Below, piece by piece: positions 48,453 through 57,654 of a stretch of DNA of 64,000 nt (position 1 is its first letter; every line of letters begins with the position of its first letter). The notes under the pieces were generated by a model that saw only the letters and a program-made list of their open reading frames with translations, was not told where the DNA came from and searched no databases. The DNA is from an uncultured Sphingopyxis sp. (lineage in GTDB: Bacteria > Pseudomonadota > Alphaproteobacteria > Sphingomonadales > Sphingomonadaceae), in assembly GCF_900078365.1 (NCBI RefSeq), contig NZ_LT598653.1, positions 2,170,001-2,234,000 on the forward strand, read 5' to 3'. The translations under genes were made by a program, and so were the position numbers.

Positions 48453-49007
48453 TTAATCGCCGTCGAAGGCGATCAGCGTTTCGCAGGCGAGGCCCGCATC
48501 CTCCAGCCGCCGCGATCCGCCGAGATCGGGCAGGTCGATCACGAACAGCGCCGCCGCCACTTCGGCGCCGGCGCTCCGCATCAGGGCCGCGGTGGCGAGG
48601 ATGGTGCCGCCGGTCGCGAGCAGATCGTCGATCAGGATGACGCGGTGCCCCGGCAGCACGGCGCCTTCGTGAAGCTCGAGGCGGTCGGCGCCATATTCGA
48701 GTTCGTAATCGACGCCGATCGTAACGCCGGGCAGCTTGCCCGCCTTGCGCACCGGAACGACGCCGAGCCCCATCGCCGTCGCCATCGCGGCGCCGAACAG
48801 AAAGCCGCGCGCCTCGACCGCGACGATCAGGTCGGGACGATATGTTGCGGCGCGCGCGCTCAGCCGGCGCACGCTCTCGCTGAAACCGGCTGCGTCGCCG
48901 ATCAACGTCGTAATATCGCGAAACTGGATCCCCGGCTTCGGAAAGTCCGGGATCGTGCGGACCAGCGACGCGAGGTCGAGGTCGGGTTGCGGCGGAAGGG
49001 CGATCAT
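48453..49007 (-). CDS. apt: Adenine phosphoribosyltransferase
   Basis: Salvages adenine to AMP with PRPP. 184 residues with the usual order: DLASLVRTIPDFPKPGIQFRDI, VAVEARGFLFGAAMA, KLPGVTIGVDYELEYG and the PRPP loop VILIDDLLATGGT (about 123-135). Typical APRT length and no lesions. It lies 22 bases downstream of petC on the same strand and may share its transcript. Confidence 0.95.
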   Translation of the reverse strand: MIALPPQPDLDLASLVRTIPDFPKPGIQFRDITTLIGDAAGFSESVRRLSARAATYRPDLIVAVEARGFLFGAAMATAMGLGVVPVRKAGKLPGVTIGVDYELEYGADRLELHEGAVLPGHRVILIDDLLATGGTILATAALMRSAGAEVAAALFVIDLPDLGGSRRLEDAGLACETLIAFDGD

Positions 49008-49029
49008 AAAGGTCGCCCTCCCCCGCTCA

Positions 49030-49839
49030 TCAATGCTTCTTGTCGGCCCAGATGTTCCGGTACGACAGATAGGTCAGCACCGTGAAGATCAGCAGGAAAC
49101 CGATCACGGCCCAGCCGACCTGCACACGCTTCACCAGCTTGGGCTCGGCGGTCCAGACGAGGAAGGCGCTGACGTCCTTCGCCATCTGGTCGACGGTGGC
49201 CTTGGTGCCGTCGGCATAGGTCACCTGTCCGTCCGACAGCGGCTTCACCATCGCGAGGTTCAGGTTCGCGAAATAGGGGTTGTAGTGCAGCCCCGTGCCC
49301 GGCTGGAGTTCCTTCGGCAGGTTCGCCGGCGGATTCTGGTAGCCGGTCAGCAGCGAATAGACATAGTCCTTCCCGCCTTCGCGCGCCTTGGTGATCAGCG
49401 ACAGGTCGGGCGGCAGCGCGTTGTTGTTCGCCGCGCGCGCCGCGACTTCATTCGCATAGGGCGCCGGGAAATGATCCGACGGCAGGCCGTCGCGCGTCGC
49501 CGGCTCGCCGGTGTCGGGGTTGATCGACGGCACCTGGAAGCCCTTGGCGAAGGTCTTCACCTGGCCTTCGGTATAGCCGAGATCCTGAATGTTGCGGAAA
49601 GCGACGAGGTTCAGGCTGTGGCAGGCCGAACAGACCTCCTTATACACCTGCATGCCGCGTTGCAGCTGCGCGATGTCCCAATGCGGCATCAGCCCGTCGC
49701 TCGCGAGCTTCAGATGCTTGGGATGCTTGTGGAACTCGTGCGCGGCATTGGGTTCATTGTTGAGCGGTGTCGTGAAGATCGCGAACACCAGCGCGGCAAT
49801 GAAACCGAGACCGACGAGAAAACCGAGCGGACGAACCAT
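49030..49839 (-). CDS. petC: Cytochrome c1 of the bc1 complex
   Basis: 269 residues. N-terminal hydrophobic segment 4-24 (PLGFLVGLGFIAALVFAIF), then the haem site C70-S-A-C73-H74 (VYKEVCSACHSLN), a Met-containing loop ANLNLAMVKPLSDGQVTYADG giving the sixth ligand, and a C-terminal anchor (VQVGWAVIGFLLIFTVLTYL). It passes electrons from the Rieske centre to soluble/membrane cytochrome c at the periplasmic side. Third gene of petA-petB-petC, 31 bases after petB. Confidence 0.95.
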   Translation of the reverse strand: MVRPLGFLVGLGFIAALVFAIFTTPLNNEPNAAHEFHKHPKHLKLASDGLMPHWDIAQLQRGMQVYKEVCSACHSLNLVAFRNIQDLGYTEGQVKTFAKGFQVPSINPDTGEPATRDGLPSDHFPAPYANEVAARAANNNALPPDLSLITKAREGGKDYVYSLLTGYQNPPANLPKELQPGTGLHYNPYFANLNLAMVKPLSDGQVTYADGTKATVDQMAKDVSAFLVWTAEPKLVKRVQVGWAVIGFLLIFTVLTYLSYRNIWADKKH

Positions 49840-49870
49840 GGCTGTATCAGCTCCTATTAAAGTCCGGCGC

Positions 49871-51151
49871 TCAGGCCGTGGCTTCCGACGATTTGTCGGC
49901 GTGCTTGGCGAGAACCGCCTCGGTGATCGAATTCGGCATCGGCAGCGGACGCTCGATCCGCGAGACGATCGGCAGAATGATCAGGAAGTGCGCGAAATAA
50001 TAAGCCGCACCGATCTGGCTGAGGATAACCCACGGCTGTTCGGCGGGCATCTTGCCGCAGACGCCGAGCAGCAGCACGTCGGCCACGAGCACCCAGAAGA
50101 AGATGCGATAGAGCGGACGATAGTTCGACGACTTCACCGGCGAGCTGTCGAGCCAGGGCAGGAAGAACAGCAGCGCGATCGAAGCGAACATCGCGATGAC
50201 GCCCCACAGCTTCGCGTCGATCCACAGGAAGTTGAAGGTGAAGGCGCGCAGGATCGCGTAGAAGGGCCAGAAATACCATTCGGGCACGATATGCGCAGGC
50301 GTCGAGAGCGGGTTCGCCGCGATATAATTGTCGGCGTGGCCGAGCAGGTTCGGCGTGAAGAAGGTCAACGCGGCGAACACGAGCAGGAAGACGCCGACGC
50401 CGAAACCGTCCTTCGCGGTGTAATAGGGATGGAACGGGACGGTATCCTGTTCGTCCTTCACCTCGATGCCCGTCGGGTTCGACGAACCCGGAATGTGCAG
50501 CGCCCAGATGTGCAGGATGATGACACCCGCGATCACGAACGGCAGCAGATAGTGCAGCGAGAAGAAGCGGTTGAGCGCGGCGTTGTCGGGCGCGAAACCG
50601 CCGAGCAGCCACACGCGGATCGGCTCGCCGACGACCGGGATCGCCGAGAAGAAGCCGGTGATCACCTGCGCGCCCCAGAAGCTCATCTGGCCCCACGGCA
50701 GCACATAGCCCATGAAGGCGGTCGCCATCATCAGGAGGAAGATCACGACGCCGAGCAGCCACACCATTTCGCGCGGCGCCTTGTACGAGCCGTAATAAAG
50801 GCCGCGGAAGATGTGCAGATAGACGACGATGAAGAACATGCTCGCGCCGTTCATATGCGCGTAGCGGATGAACCAGCCGGCGTTCACGTCGCGCATGATA
50901 TGCTCGACCGAGTTGAAGGCGACGCCGGCGTTCGCGGCATAGTGCATCGCGAGCACGATGCCGGTGACGATCTGGATCACCAGCGCAGCGCCCGCGAGGA
51001 CGCCGAAGTTCCAGAAATAATTGAGGTTGCGCGGGACCGGATAGCCGGGTCCGGTCGCATTGTAGACGAGGCGCGGGATCGGCAGCTTCTCGTCCATCCA
51101 CTTCATCAGCGGATGCTGCGGCTCATAGGGTTTGGCCCAGGGAAAGCTCAT
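49871..51151 (-). CDS. petB: Cytochrome b of the bc1 complex
   Basis: 426 residues, eight membrane spans. Diagnostic motifs: NYFWNFGVLAGAALVIQIVTG, haem-ligating His pairs in helices B and D (e.g. YAHMNGASMFFIVVYLHIFRG; FFSLHYLLPFVIAGVIILHIWALH), ubiquinol site PEWYFWPFYAILRA (PEWY). It forms the quinol-oxidising core. Starts 13 bases after the Rieske gene. Confidence 0.96.
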   Translation of the reverse strand: MSFPWAKPYEPQHPLMKWMDEKLPIPRLVYNATGPGYPVPRNLNYFWNFGVLAGAALVIQIVTGIVLAMHYAANAGVAFNSVEHIMRDVNAGWFIRYAHMNGASMFFIVVYLHIFRGLYYGSYKAPREMVWLLGVVIFLLMMATAFMGYVLPWGQMSFWGAQVITGFFSAIPVVGEPIRVWLLGGFAPDNAALNRFFSLHYLLPFVIAGVIILHIWALHIPGSSNPTGIEVKDEQDTVPFHPYYTAKDGFGVGVFLLVFAALTFFTPNLLGHADNYIAANPLSTPAHIVPEWYFWPFYAILRAFTFNFLWIDAKLWGVIAMFASIALLFFLPWLDSSPVKSSNYRPLYRIFFWVLVADVLLLGVCGKMPAEQPWVILSQIGAAYYFAHFLIILPIVSRIERPLPMPNSITEAVLAKHADKSSEATA

Positions 51152-51164
51152 CTTATCTCGCTCC

Positions 51165-51722
51165 TCAGCCGATCGTCACGACGGTGTCGCTGGTGAATTC
51201 ATAGGGCGGCACGACCAGATTGGTCGGCGCCGGACCTTTACGGATGCGCGCTGCGGTGTCGTAATGCGACCCGTGGCACGGGCAGAAATAACCGCCGAAG
51301 TCGCCGCGATTCTCGCCCTCCGCGGCGCCGAGCGGCACGCAGCCGAGGTGGGTGCAGACGCCGAGCGTGATCAGCCAGTTTTCCTTGCCGGGCTTGGTGC
51401 GCTCGTCGATCGTCTGCGGATCGCGCAGGTCCGAAAGCGGCACCTTCTTCGCCTCGGCGATTTCGGCGGGGGTCAGGTTGCGGACGAACACCGGCTGCTT
51501 GCGCCAGCTCGTCTTGATCGCCTGCCCGGCTTGGATCGCCGAAATGTCGATTTCGGTCGACGACAGCGCGAGCACGTCCCCCGACGGATTCATCTGGTTC
51601 ACGAGCGGCAGCACCACCGCGACCGCACCGACACCAGCGAAACTCACCGCCGCAATATTGATGAAATCCCGGCGGCGTACGCCATCTTCGATACCGGCGT
51701 TGAGTTCAGTTTCACTGGCCAT
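51165..51722 (-). CDS. petA: Rieske iron-sulfur subunit of the bc1 complex
   Basis: 185 residues from ATG 51722. A Tat-like RRRDFIN precedes the single membrane span (24-43, AAVSFAGVGAVAVVLPLVNQ). Cluster-binding C123-T-H125-L-G-C128 and C147-P-C149-H150-GSH are intact, with the disulphide pair C128/C149. First gene of the pet operon; the 222-bp gap to the divergent trmL should hold its promoter. Confidence 0.96.
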   Translation of the reverse strand: MASETELNAGIEDGVRRRDFINIAAVSFAGVGAVAVVLPLVNQMNPSGDVLALSSTEIDISAIQAGQAIKTSWRKQPVFVRNLTPAEIAEAKKVPLSDLRDPQTIDERTKPGKENWLITLGVCTHLGCVPLGAAEGENRGDFGGYFCPCHGSHYDTAARIRKGPAPTNLVVPPYEFTSDTVVTIG

Positions 51723-51944
51723 TCGACTGCCCTTGCATGGGTGAACTACAATAGTTCTCGAAGTTATGGCCGCCCCTGTTGCACGCGCACGAAAGCGCAC
51801 AACCCGGCGGCCCCTCCGGGAATTGCGGGCCTGATAGCCGCACAGTCCGGGCTTGCCAACAGGCAATTTCCGCTTGCGTCACCCGGCCGCCCCGTCGCGG
51901 CCAAGCCTCTCGATTCGCGGCACCTTCGGCATTATGGCGGCGCG

Positions 51945-52403
51945 ATGGAAATCGCCCTGTTTCAACCCGACATCGCCGGGAATGTCGGCACGATCCTGCG
52001 CACCGCCGCCTGTTTCGGCGCGCCGGCGCACATCATCGAGCCCTGCGGTTTTCCGTTCGGCGACGCTGCGCTCAAGCGCGCGGGAATGGATTATGCCGTG
52101 CGCGCCAATGTCCGGCGGCATCCGGGCTGGGACGCCTTTCGCCAATGGGCGCAAATCGGCGGACAGCGCATCGTGCTGCTGACCACCGCGGGCGCGACGC
52201 CGCTGCCCGATTTCGCGTTCGGCGCGGGCGACGTCCTGCTGTTCGGCTCGGAGAGCGCGGGCGTTCCGCGCCATGTCCACGACGCGGCCGCCGCGCGGGT
52301 CGCGATTCCGATGCAGCCCGGCTTTCGGTCCTTGAATGTCGCGGTCGCGGCTGGCATCGCGCTCGCCGAGGCGCTCCGGCAGACGAAAGGCTTTCCCGCA
52401 TGA
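51945..52403 (+). CDS. trmL: tRNA (cytidine/uridine-34-2'-O)-methyltransferase
   Basis: 152-residue SPOUT methyltransferase that 2'-O-methylates the wobble base of certain leucine tRNAs. Knot motifs: MEIALFQPDIAGNVGTILRT (motif 1), LLFGSESAGVPRHV (motif 2), and IPMQPGFRSLNVAVAAGIAL (motif 3, with the RSLN that binds AdoMet). ATG 51945 is chosen because the family starts exactly here. Its stop overlaps hemF (ATGA). Confidence 0.93.
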   Translation: MEIALFQPDIAGNVGTILRTAACFGAPAHIIEPCGFPFGDAALKRAGMDYAVRANVRRHPGWDAFRQWAQIGGQRIVLLTTAGATPLPDFAFGAGDVLLFGSESAGVPRHVHDAAAARVAIPMQPGFRSLNVAVAAGIALAEALRQTKGFPA

Positions 52404-53260
52404 TCACGCTCGACCCGCAGCAACAGAATGCGCGCGACTGGTTCGAATCGCTCCGCGACCGGATCTGCGCCGAATTCGAGGCGATCGAGGCCGAGGCGGG
52501 AAGCGACGCGCGCTTTTCCTATACGCCGTGGGATCGCGAGGCCGAGGGGCTGGCCCCCGGCCAAGGCGGCGGCGGCGTGCGCGGGGTGATGACGGGCCAG
52601 GTCTTCGAAAAGGTCGGCGTCAACGTCTCGACCGTCGGCGGGCAGTTCGCGCCCGATTTCGCCGCCTCGATCCACGGCGCGGCCGAGGACCCGAGCTTCT
52701 TCGCCACCGGGATCAGCCTCGTCGCCCATATGGCGAACCCGCATGTCCCCGCGGTGCATATGAACACGCGCTTCCTCGCGACGACCAAGCGCTGGTTCGG
52801 CGGCGGCGCAGACCTCAACCCGCCGATTCCGTACCAGGAGGACACCGACGCCTTTCACGCGCGGCTGCGCGCCGCCTGCGCGCCCTTCGGCCCCGACGTC
52901 TACGAACGCTATGCCAAATGGGCCGAGGATTATTTCTATATCCCCCACCGCGGCGTCCACCGCGGCGTCGGCGGCATCTTCTACGACCATCTCGAATGCG
53001 GCGACGACGCCGAATATGACCGCAATTTCCAGCTGACGCAGGCGGTCGGCGAGGCCTTCCTCGACATCTTTCCGCAGATCGTGCGCCGCCGCATGGGCCT
53101 GCCCTTCACCGAGGCGGAGCGCGACGCGCAGCTCATTTGGCGCGGCCGCTACGCCGAATTCAACCTCGTCTATGATCGCGGCACCCTGTTCGGGCTCAAA
53201 ACCGGCGGCAATATCGACGCGATCCTGATGAGCCTGCCCCCGCTCGCGAAATGGGCCTGA
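52400..53260 (+). CDS. hemF: Oxygen-dependent coproporphyrinogen III oxidase
   Basis: Oxidatively decarboxylates coproporphyrinogen III to protoporphyrinogen IX for haem synthesis. 286 residues with GVMTGQVFEKVGVNVSTVGG, NPHVPAVHMNTRFL, RWFGGGADLNPPIPY, YFYIPHRGVHRGVGGIFYDH and the C-terminal AEFNLVYDRGTLFGLKTGG. The catalytic Asp/Arg-rich signature is complete. Second gene of a two-gene unit with trmL; a two-way terminator follows. Confidence 0.95.
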   Translation: MITLDPQQQNARDWFESLRDRICAEFEAIEAEAGSDARFSYTPWDREAEGLAPGQGGGGVRGVMTGQVFEKVGVNVSTVGGQFAPDFAASIHGAAEDPSFFATGISLVAHMANPHVPAVHMNTRFLATTKRWFGGGADLNPPIPYQEDTDAFHARLRAACAPFGPDVYERYAKWAEDYFYIPHRGVHRGVGGIFYDHLECGDDAEYDRNFQLTQAVGEAFLDIFPQIVRRRMGLPFTEAERDAQLIWRGRYAEFNLVYDRGTLFGLKTGGNIDAILMSLPPLAKWA

Positions 53261-53261
53261 C

Positions 53262-53298
53262 GCGAAAAGGGCGCCCCGTTTCCGGAGCGCCCTTTCGC
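53262..53298. terminator. Bidirectional terminator between hemF and a convergent gene
   Basis: GCGAAAAGGGCGC pairs with GCGCCCTTTCGC around CCCGTTTCCGGA. It has A/T tracts on both sides and lies between two convergent genes, so it should stop transcription from both. Confidence 0.8.
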
Positions 53299-53315
53299 TG
53301 AGTCCTTATGGACGA

Positions 53316-54197
53316 TCAGGCGAAGACGTCGCCCGACGCGCGCGGCGCGATGGCGCGATAGATGCCGACCGGCATCGAGAAGGAGATCATGATGATCGGC
53401 AGATAGACGAGCGCCGCCATCACGATCATCGACAGCATCGCCCCGACGGCCGATCCGCCCGCGACCGCGCCGAGAATGCCGCCGACGATCATCCCGGCGA
53501 CGATCACATAGACCAGCAGGCCGATCGTGAAGAGCAGATAGAAGCCGACGATCACCCATTGCGACGGACCGGTCAGCCGCCACGATTCGCCCAACCCCGT
53601 GACCGGATTGCGCGTCAGCCGCTCGGCCATCACCGGACCGGCGACCATGAAGCGCCCCTGCACCCACAGCATGAAGACGATCACCGCCACATAGAGGATG
53701 ATCATCAGAAGGATCGCCCCGCCGCCGATCGCTCCGGCACCGCCCGATTCGAGCGCCGCGGGGGACAAGCCCCCCATGCCGCCGAGCGCCGCTCCGAAGA
53801 TCAGCGTCAGGATGAACATCACGATGAAAACGACGATATAGGCGGCGATGATGATCACCATCATGCCAAAGGCGAGCGCCGGGCCGGCCTGGAACGCCCA
53901 GGCGAAATTGGGCGCCTCGCCGGGGTGCATGCCGCCCCGCCAGATCAGCATCGATATGCCATAGAAGATCACCGCGGCGACCAGCGCGAACAGCATGATC
54001 TTGCCGAAAGCGCCCATGATCAGCGACGGGTCGTTCGGCGCCATCGCCATCGCCGAAAAGGTCGATCCGAGGACCAGATAGCCGAGCAATCCGACGAGGA
54101 TCAGCGCCCCGCCGACCCACATCAGCATCTGCATCCAATTGGCCTTAAGAAACGCGAAGGTTTCGGAAAAAGCCGCTCCGATACTCATTTTCGTCAT
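53316..54197 (-). CDS. Multi-span membrane protein, first of a tandem pair
   Basis: 293 residues from ATG 54197 (GGGGAAG upstream; MSIG at 54188 possible). N-terminal MTKMSIGAAFSETFAFLKAN is amphipathic, followed by about six hydrophobic spans (34-58, 76-96, 116-142, 170-190, 225-250, 255-280). The order and the closing IYRAIAPRASGDVFA resemble the next gene's IYRQLAVRTAGEVFQ, so the two are paralogues of the glycerophosphodiester phosphodiesterase membrane-domain-like type. Transporter, assembly or stress role unknown. Confidence 0.78.
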   Translation of the reverse strand: MTKMSIGAAFSETFAFLKANWMQMLMWVGGALILVGLLGYLVLGSTFSAMAMAPNDPSLIMGAFGKIMLFALVAAVIFYGISMLIWRGGMHPGEAPNFAWAFQAGPALAFGMMVIIIAAYIVVFIVMFILTLIFGAALGGMGGLSPAALESGGAGAIGGGAILLMIILYVAVIVFMLWVQGRFMVAGPVMAERLTRNPVTGLGESWRLTGPSQWVIVGFYLLFTIGLLVYVIVAGMIVGGILGAVAGGSAVGAMLSMIVMAALVYLPIIMISFSMPVGIYRAIAPRASGDVFA

Positions 54198-54257
54198 GTC
54201 ACTTCCCCTGCTTCCAACTCTCACTTCATTGCAGTCGACCCCAATGCTGGTTTTATT

Positions 54258-54998
54258 TTACTGGAACACTTCGCCCGCGGTGCGCACGGCGAGTTGGCGA
54301 TAAATCGAAGCGATGACCGCGGTGTTGAGCAATCCGAATGCCGCGGAGACCGCCGAGTTGATCGCGCTTCCAATGACATAGCCGAATGAGCCATGCGGAC
54401 CGAGAATGCCGGTCACCGCGCCGATGATTATCGTAATGACAAGCATCGCGATAACAAACAGCACCACGAACAAGGCTATGCGCCACCCATTCCCCCGCGT
54501 GAGTTGCCAACTGCCCGCCAGGGCAGCGAACGGATTCTTCAGATTGCGATCGGTCAGCAGGGGATAGACCGCGGCAAAGCGCCCGATCAGGTAAATCGCC
54601 GGGATGATCAACAGCGCGGCGATCCCGAACAGAACGCTTTGCACAAGGAACAACAGAATCATGGTGGGGATCATGGCGAATGTGAAGCCGAGGGCTTCGC
54701 CGACGCTCGTTCCCGCCCGGGCGAGCCACAAACGCAGGATCGCGATCGATCCGAGCGTCGAGGCGACCATGACCATCGCGAGCCAAGGCAATTGCTGGCG
54801 CAACTGTTCCCAGAACAATGCGCTAATTTGCTCGGGGGTGGCGTTGCCGGGCGGCGCCAGCGGTGCTGGCCCCAAAAGCGCGGCGGCTATTCCGGGCAAG
54901 AAAAAGAAGAGACCCGCGAGAACGCTGGTCAGAGGCAGATGCGCACGCACCAGCGTCATCGCATCGTCCCACGCCGCGCCCATATCGAATTTTACCAT
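54258..54998 (-). CDS. Multi-span membrane protein, second of a tandem pair
   Basis: 246 residues from ATG 54998 (MVKFDMGAAWDDAMTLVRAH). Spans at about 24-45, 80-100, 110-150, 172-200 and 210-230, with YPLLTDRNLKNPFAALAGSW and NGWRIALFVVLFVI between. Same architecture and C-terminal motif (RTAGEVFQ) as the gene 60 bases downstream, so an old tandem duplication. Divergent from lipB over 133 bases. Confidence 0.78.
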   Translation of the reverse strand: MVKFDMGAAWDDAMTLVRAHLPLTSVLAGLFFFLPGIAAALLGPAPLAPPGNATPEQISALFWEQLRQQLPWLAMVMVASTLGSIAILRLWLARAGTSVGEALGFTFAMIPTMILLFLVQSVLFGIAALLIIPAIYLIGRFAAVYPLLTDRNLKNPFAALAGSWQLTRGNGWRIALFVVLFVIAMLVITIIIGAVTGILGPHGSFGYVIGSAINSAVSAAFGLLNTAVIASIYRQLAVRTAGEVFQ

Positions 54999-55131
54999 TG
55001 ATACCCCGTCATTTTCTGGTTCCCCGTTGCGGGCGAAGGTGACGATCTTCGGCGCATCTGTCCAGCCCTGTCGCTCCGGCGCGCCGGGGGGCCTTGCGCC
55101 CGGGGCCGCGGCGGGCCAGATAGCCGGCATC

Positions 55132-55785
55132 ATGCCTCCCCTTTCCCCGCCCGAATGGACGATCAGCCCCGGCCTCACCGCCTATGACGCGGCGCTCGCC
55201 GACATGGAGACGCGCGCCGCGGCGATCCACACCGGAGGCGCCGGCGAACGCATCTGGCTGCTCGAACATCCGCCGCTCTATACCGCGGGGACGAGCGCCG
55301 ACCCCGCCGAGCTGCTCGACCCGCAATTCCCGGTTTACGATGCGGGACGCGGCGGACGCTACACCTATCACGGGCCCGGGCAGCGCGTCGGCTATGTCCA
55401 GCTCGACCTGACGCGGCGCGGGCGCGACGTGCGCGCCTATGTTTCGGCGCTCGAAGGCTGGGTGATCGACGCGCTCGCGCTGCTCGGCGTCGAGGCGCGG
55501 CGCGCCGAGGGACGGATCGGCATCTGGACCGACGACGCGGAGGGCCGCGAGGCGAAGATCGGCGCGATCGGCGTGCGCGTGAAACGCTGGGTGACGATGC
55601 ACGGCTTTTCGCTGAACGTCGCGCCCGACCTGTCGCATTTCGGCGGGATCGTGCCGTGCGGCATCGCTGAATTTCCGGTGACCAGCCTCGCCGCGCTCGG
55701 CAAGGCTGCGACCTTCGCCGACGTCGACGCGGCGCTGGCCCGGACCTTGCCCGCCTTTCTCGACAAGCTCGGGCCGAAAGACTAG
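55132..55785 (+). CDS. lipB: Lipoyl(octanoyl) transferase
   Basis: Moves octanoyl from acyl carrier protein to lipoyl domains, feeding e.g. the bkd E2 upstream. 217 residues; motifs RIWLLEHPPLYTAGTS, GGRYTYHGPGQRVGYVQLDL, the catalytic Lys in EAKIGAIGVRVKRWVTMHGF and Cys in GIVPCGI. ATG 55132 is the family start; longer upstream frames are not coding. Confidence 0.94.
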   Translation: MPPLSPPEWTISPGLTAYDAALADMETRAAAIHTGGAGERIWLLEHPPLYTAGTSADPAELLDPQFPVYDAGRGGRYTYHGPGQRVGYVQLDLTRRGRDVRAYVSALEGWVIDALALLGVEARRAEGRIGIWTDDAEGREAKIGAIGVRVKRWVTMHGFSLNVAPDLSHFGGIVPCGIAEFPVTSLAALGKAATFADVDAALARTLPAFLDKLGPKD

Positions 55786-55794
55786 GAGCCTGCC

Positions 55795-56133
55795 ATGACC
55801 CGCAACCTTCTCGCCTCGCTCCCCCTGCTCGTCCTCGCCGCCTGCGGCGGCGGCGACAGCACGGCCAAATCGACGACGACGCTCGACGCGGTCGAGGTCC
55901 AGCCGGGATCGGTGAGCGATGCGATGATCATCCTCGACAATGTGGCGAGCGACGGCACCGCGGTCGACAACAGCATTCCCGAGGACGAAACGAAGAAGGA
56001 CGCGCCCAAGGCCGAAGAGGCGAGCGAAAGCGACGAAGCCGCGAGCGATGACGGCGACGATCCCGACGCGGTCGACATGCCGGTCGCGAAAAAGGCGATC
56101 ACAGGCGACAGCGCCGCCAAGAAGGGCGAGTAA
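55795..56133 (+). CDS. Small acidic lipoprotein
   Basis: 112 residues. Signal peptide with lipobox LVLAAC (Cys17), so the mature protein is a lipoprotein. The rest is low complexity and very acidic (EASESDEAASDDGDDPDAVD), ending with a Lys-rich tail. No domain recognised. Starts nine bases after lipB and probably shares its transcript. Confidence 0.75.
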   Translation: MTRNLLASLPLLVLAACGGGDSTAKSTTTLDAVEVQPGSVSDAMIILDNVASDGTAVDNSIPEDETKKDAPKAEEASESDEAASDDGDDPDAVDMPVAKKAITGDSAAKKGE

Positions 56134-56168
56134 CGCCGGAAGCGTGATCGACCTTTATTGATAAAGCC

Positions 56169-56256
56169 GTGTGCTCCCGCGCAGGCGGGAGCCCATCTCC
56201 GGTTGGTGCCATTCAGAACCGGCAGGAGATGGGTCCCCGCCTTCGCGGGGACACGG
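56169..56256. repeat. Inverted pair of REP-like palindromes (GTGCTCCCGC family)
   Basis: GTGCTCCCGCGCAGGCGGGA at 56170-56189 and the inverted form GTCCCCGCCTTCGCGGGGAC near 56233-56252. Between the convergent lipoprotein and queE genes. Confidence 0.75.
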
Positions 56257-56283
56257 GGAATTCAATCAAAGATGATCGAGCCC

Positions 56284-56916
56284 CTAACGCAGCCCCAGAT
56301 GCTTGTGCGTCTGGAGCGACAGGCGCCAGCGCGGATCGGCCATCACCAGATCGATGCAAGCCTGCACATTTGCGGCGGCGTGCGGATCGTCGAGCGGCTG
56401 GACGAGCAGATGTTTGAAGTCGAGCGCTGCGAGCCGCGCGACGTCGCTGCCCGGCTGCGGCCAGACGAGCTTCAACTCGTCACCGCTCGTCTGCACCAGC
56501 TCGCTCCCCGCCTTCGGGCTGACGCAGATCCAGTCGATGCTGCGCGGGATCGGCAGCGTGCCATTGCTTTCGATCGCGACGGTGAAACCGCGATCGTGCA
56601 GCGCGCCCACCAGCGCGTCGTCGACCTGCAGCATCGGCTCGCCGCCGGTGAGCACGACATAGCGGTCTTCGCCGCCCTCGCCCCAGCTTTCGGCGATGAC
56701 GTCGGCGAGCGCCGCGGCGGACCTATACTTGCCGCCCAGCGTGCCGTCGGTGCCGACGAAATCGGTATCGCAGAATTGGCAGACGGCCTTGGCGCGGTCC
56801 TTCTCGCGGCCGGTCCAGAGATTGCACCCGGCAAAGCGGCAGAAGACCGCGCGGCGGCCCGCCTGCGCGCCCTCCCCTTGCAGGGTGAGGAAAATCTCTT
56901 TGACGGCGTAGACCAT
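56284..56916 (-). CDS. queE: 7-carboxy-7-deazaguanine synthase
   Basis: Radical-SAM enzyme of the preQ0/queuosine pathway. 210 residues. Cluster Cys are C31, C46 and C49 (spacing CX14CX2C), the QueE variant rather than plain CX3CX2C: GCNLWTG then CQFCDTDF. VLTGGEPMLQ binds SAM. Starts four bases after the queC stop; the two genes form an operon. Confidence 0.94.
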   Translation of the reverse strand: MVYAVKEIFLTLQGEGAQAGRRAVFCRFAGCNLWTGREKDRAKAVCQFCDTDFVGTDGTLGGKYRSAAALADVIAESWGEGGEDRYVVLTGGEPMLQVDDALVGALHDRGFTVAIESNGTLPIPRSIDWICVSPKAGSELVQTSGDELKLVWPQPGSDVARLAALDFKHLLVQPLDDPHAAANVQACIDLVMADPRWRLSLQTHKHLGLR

Positions 56917-56920
56917 CGGT

Positions 56921-57619
56921 TCAGGCGTAGCGCGTCGGGTCGGCGAGACCCGCGTCGGCGAAGCCCTTCGATCGCAGGCGGCAGCTGTCGCACAAGCCGC
57001 AGTGCAGCCCTTCGGGCGTCGGATCGTAGCACGACCAGCTCATTCCCGCGTCCATGCCGAGCCGCGCCGCTTCAGCGGCAATGTCCGCCTTGGTCATATG
57101 CTGGAGCGGCGCGTGGATGCGAAATTCGACGCCCTTGTCGCCGTCGCGCGTCGCCAGCGCCGCGAGCTTTTCGAAGCCCTGGATGAATTCGGGGCGGCAG
57201 TCGGGATAGCCCGAATAGTCGAGCGCATTGACCCCGATGACAATGTCCTGCGCTTGCCGTGCCTCGGCGAGCCCGAGCGTCAGCGACAGGAAGATGAGGT
57301 TGCGCGCGGGGACATAGGTGATCGGCACATCGTCGCCCCCCTCCACTGCGGGAACGCCGTCCTTGGGCACGTCGATGTCGGCGGTCAGCGCCGAGCCGCC
57401 GAAGCGGCGGAGGTCGAGCGGCAGCACGATATGTTCGGCGGCGCCGACATGGCCGGCGATGCGCGCCGCGGATTCGAGTTCGACGCGGTGGCGCTGGTTA
57501 TAGTCGATCGTCAGCGCGACAATCCGCGCGCCCGCCTCGCGCGCGAGCCCCGCGCAGACCATCGAGTCGAGCCCGCCCGACAGGAGGACGATCACGCTTT
57601 TTCCGGAAACTTGCTGCAT
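56921..57619 (-). CDS. queC: 7-cyano-7-deazaguanine synthase
   Basis: Converts 7-carboxy-7-deazaguanine to preQ0 with ATP and ammonia. 232 residues from ATG 57619 (MQQVSGKSVIVLLSGGLDSM); TTG 57643 is an alternative. PP-loop SGGLDS near the N terminus, PARNLIFLSLTLGLAEA, and zinc site CYDP...CGLCDSC near the end. With queE downstream it supplies preQ0; queD and queF are not here. Confidence 0.94.
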   Translation of the reverse strand: MQQVSGKSVIVLLSGGLDSMVCAGLAREAGARIVALTIDYNQRHRVELESAARIAGHVGAAEHIVLPLDLRRFGGSALTADIDVPKDGVPAVEGGDDVPITYVPARNLIFLSLTLGLAEARQAQDIVIGVNALDYSGYPDCRPEFIQGFEKLAALATRDGDKGVEFRIHAPLQHMTKADIAAEAARLGMDAGMSWSCYDPTPEGLHCGLCDSCRLRSKGFADAGLADPTRYA

Positions 57620-57654
57620 CGGCGCCAGATAGGCCTCCGACAATCATCGCGCAA

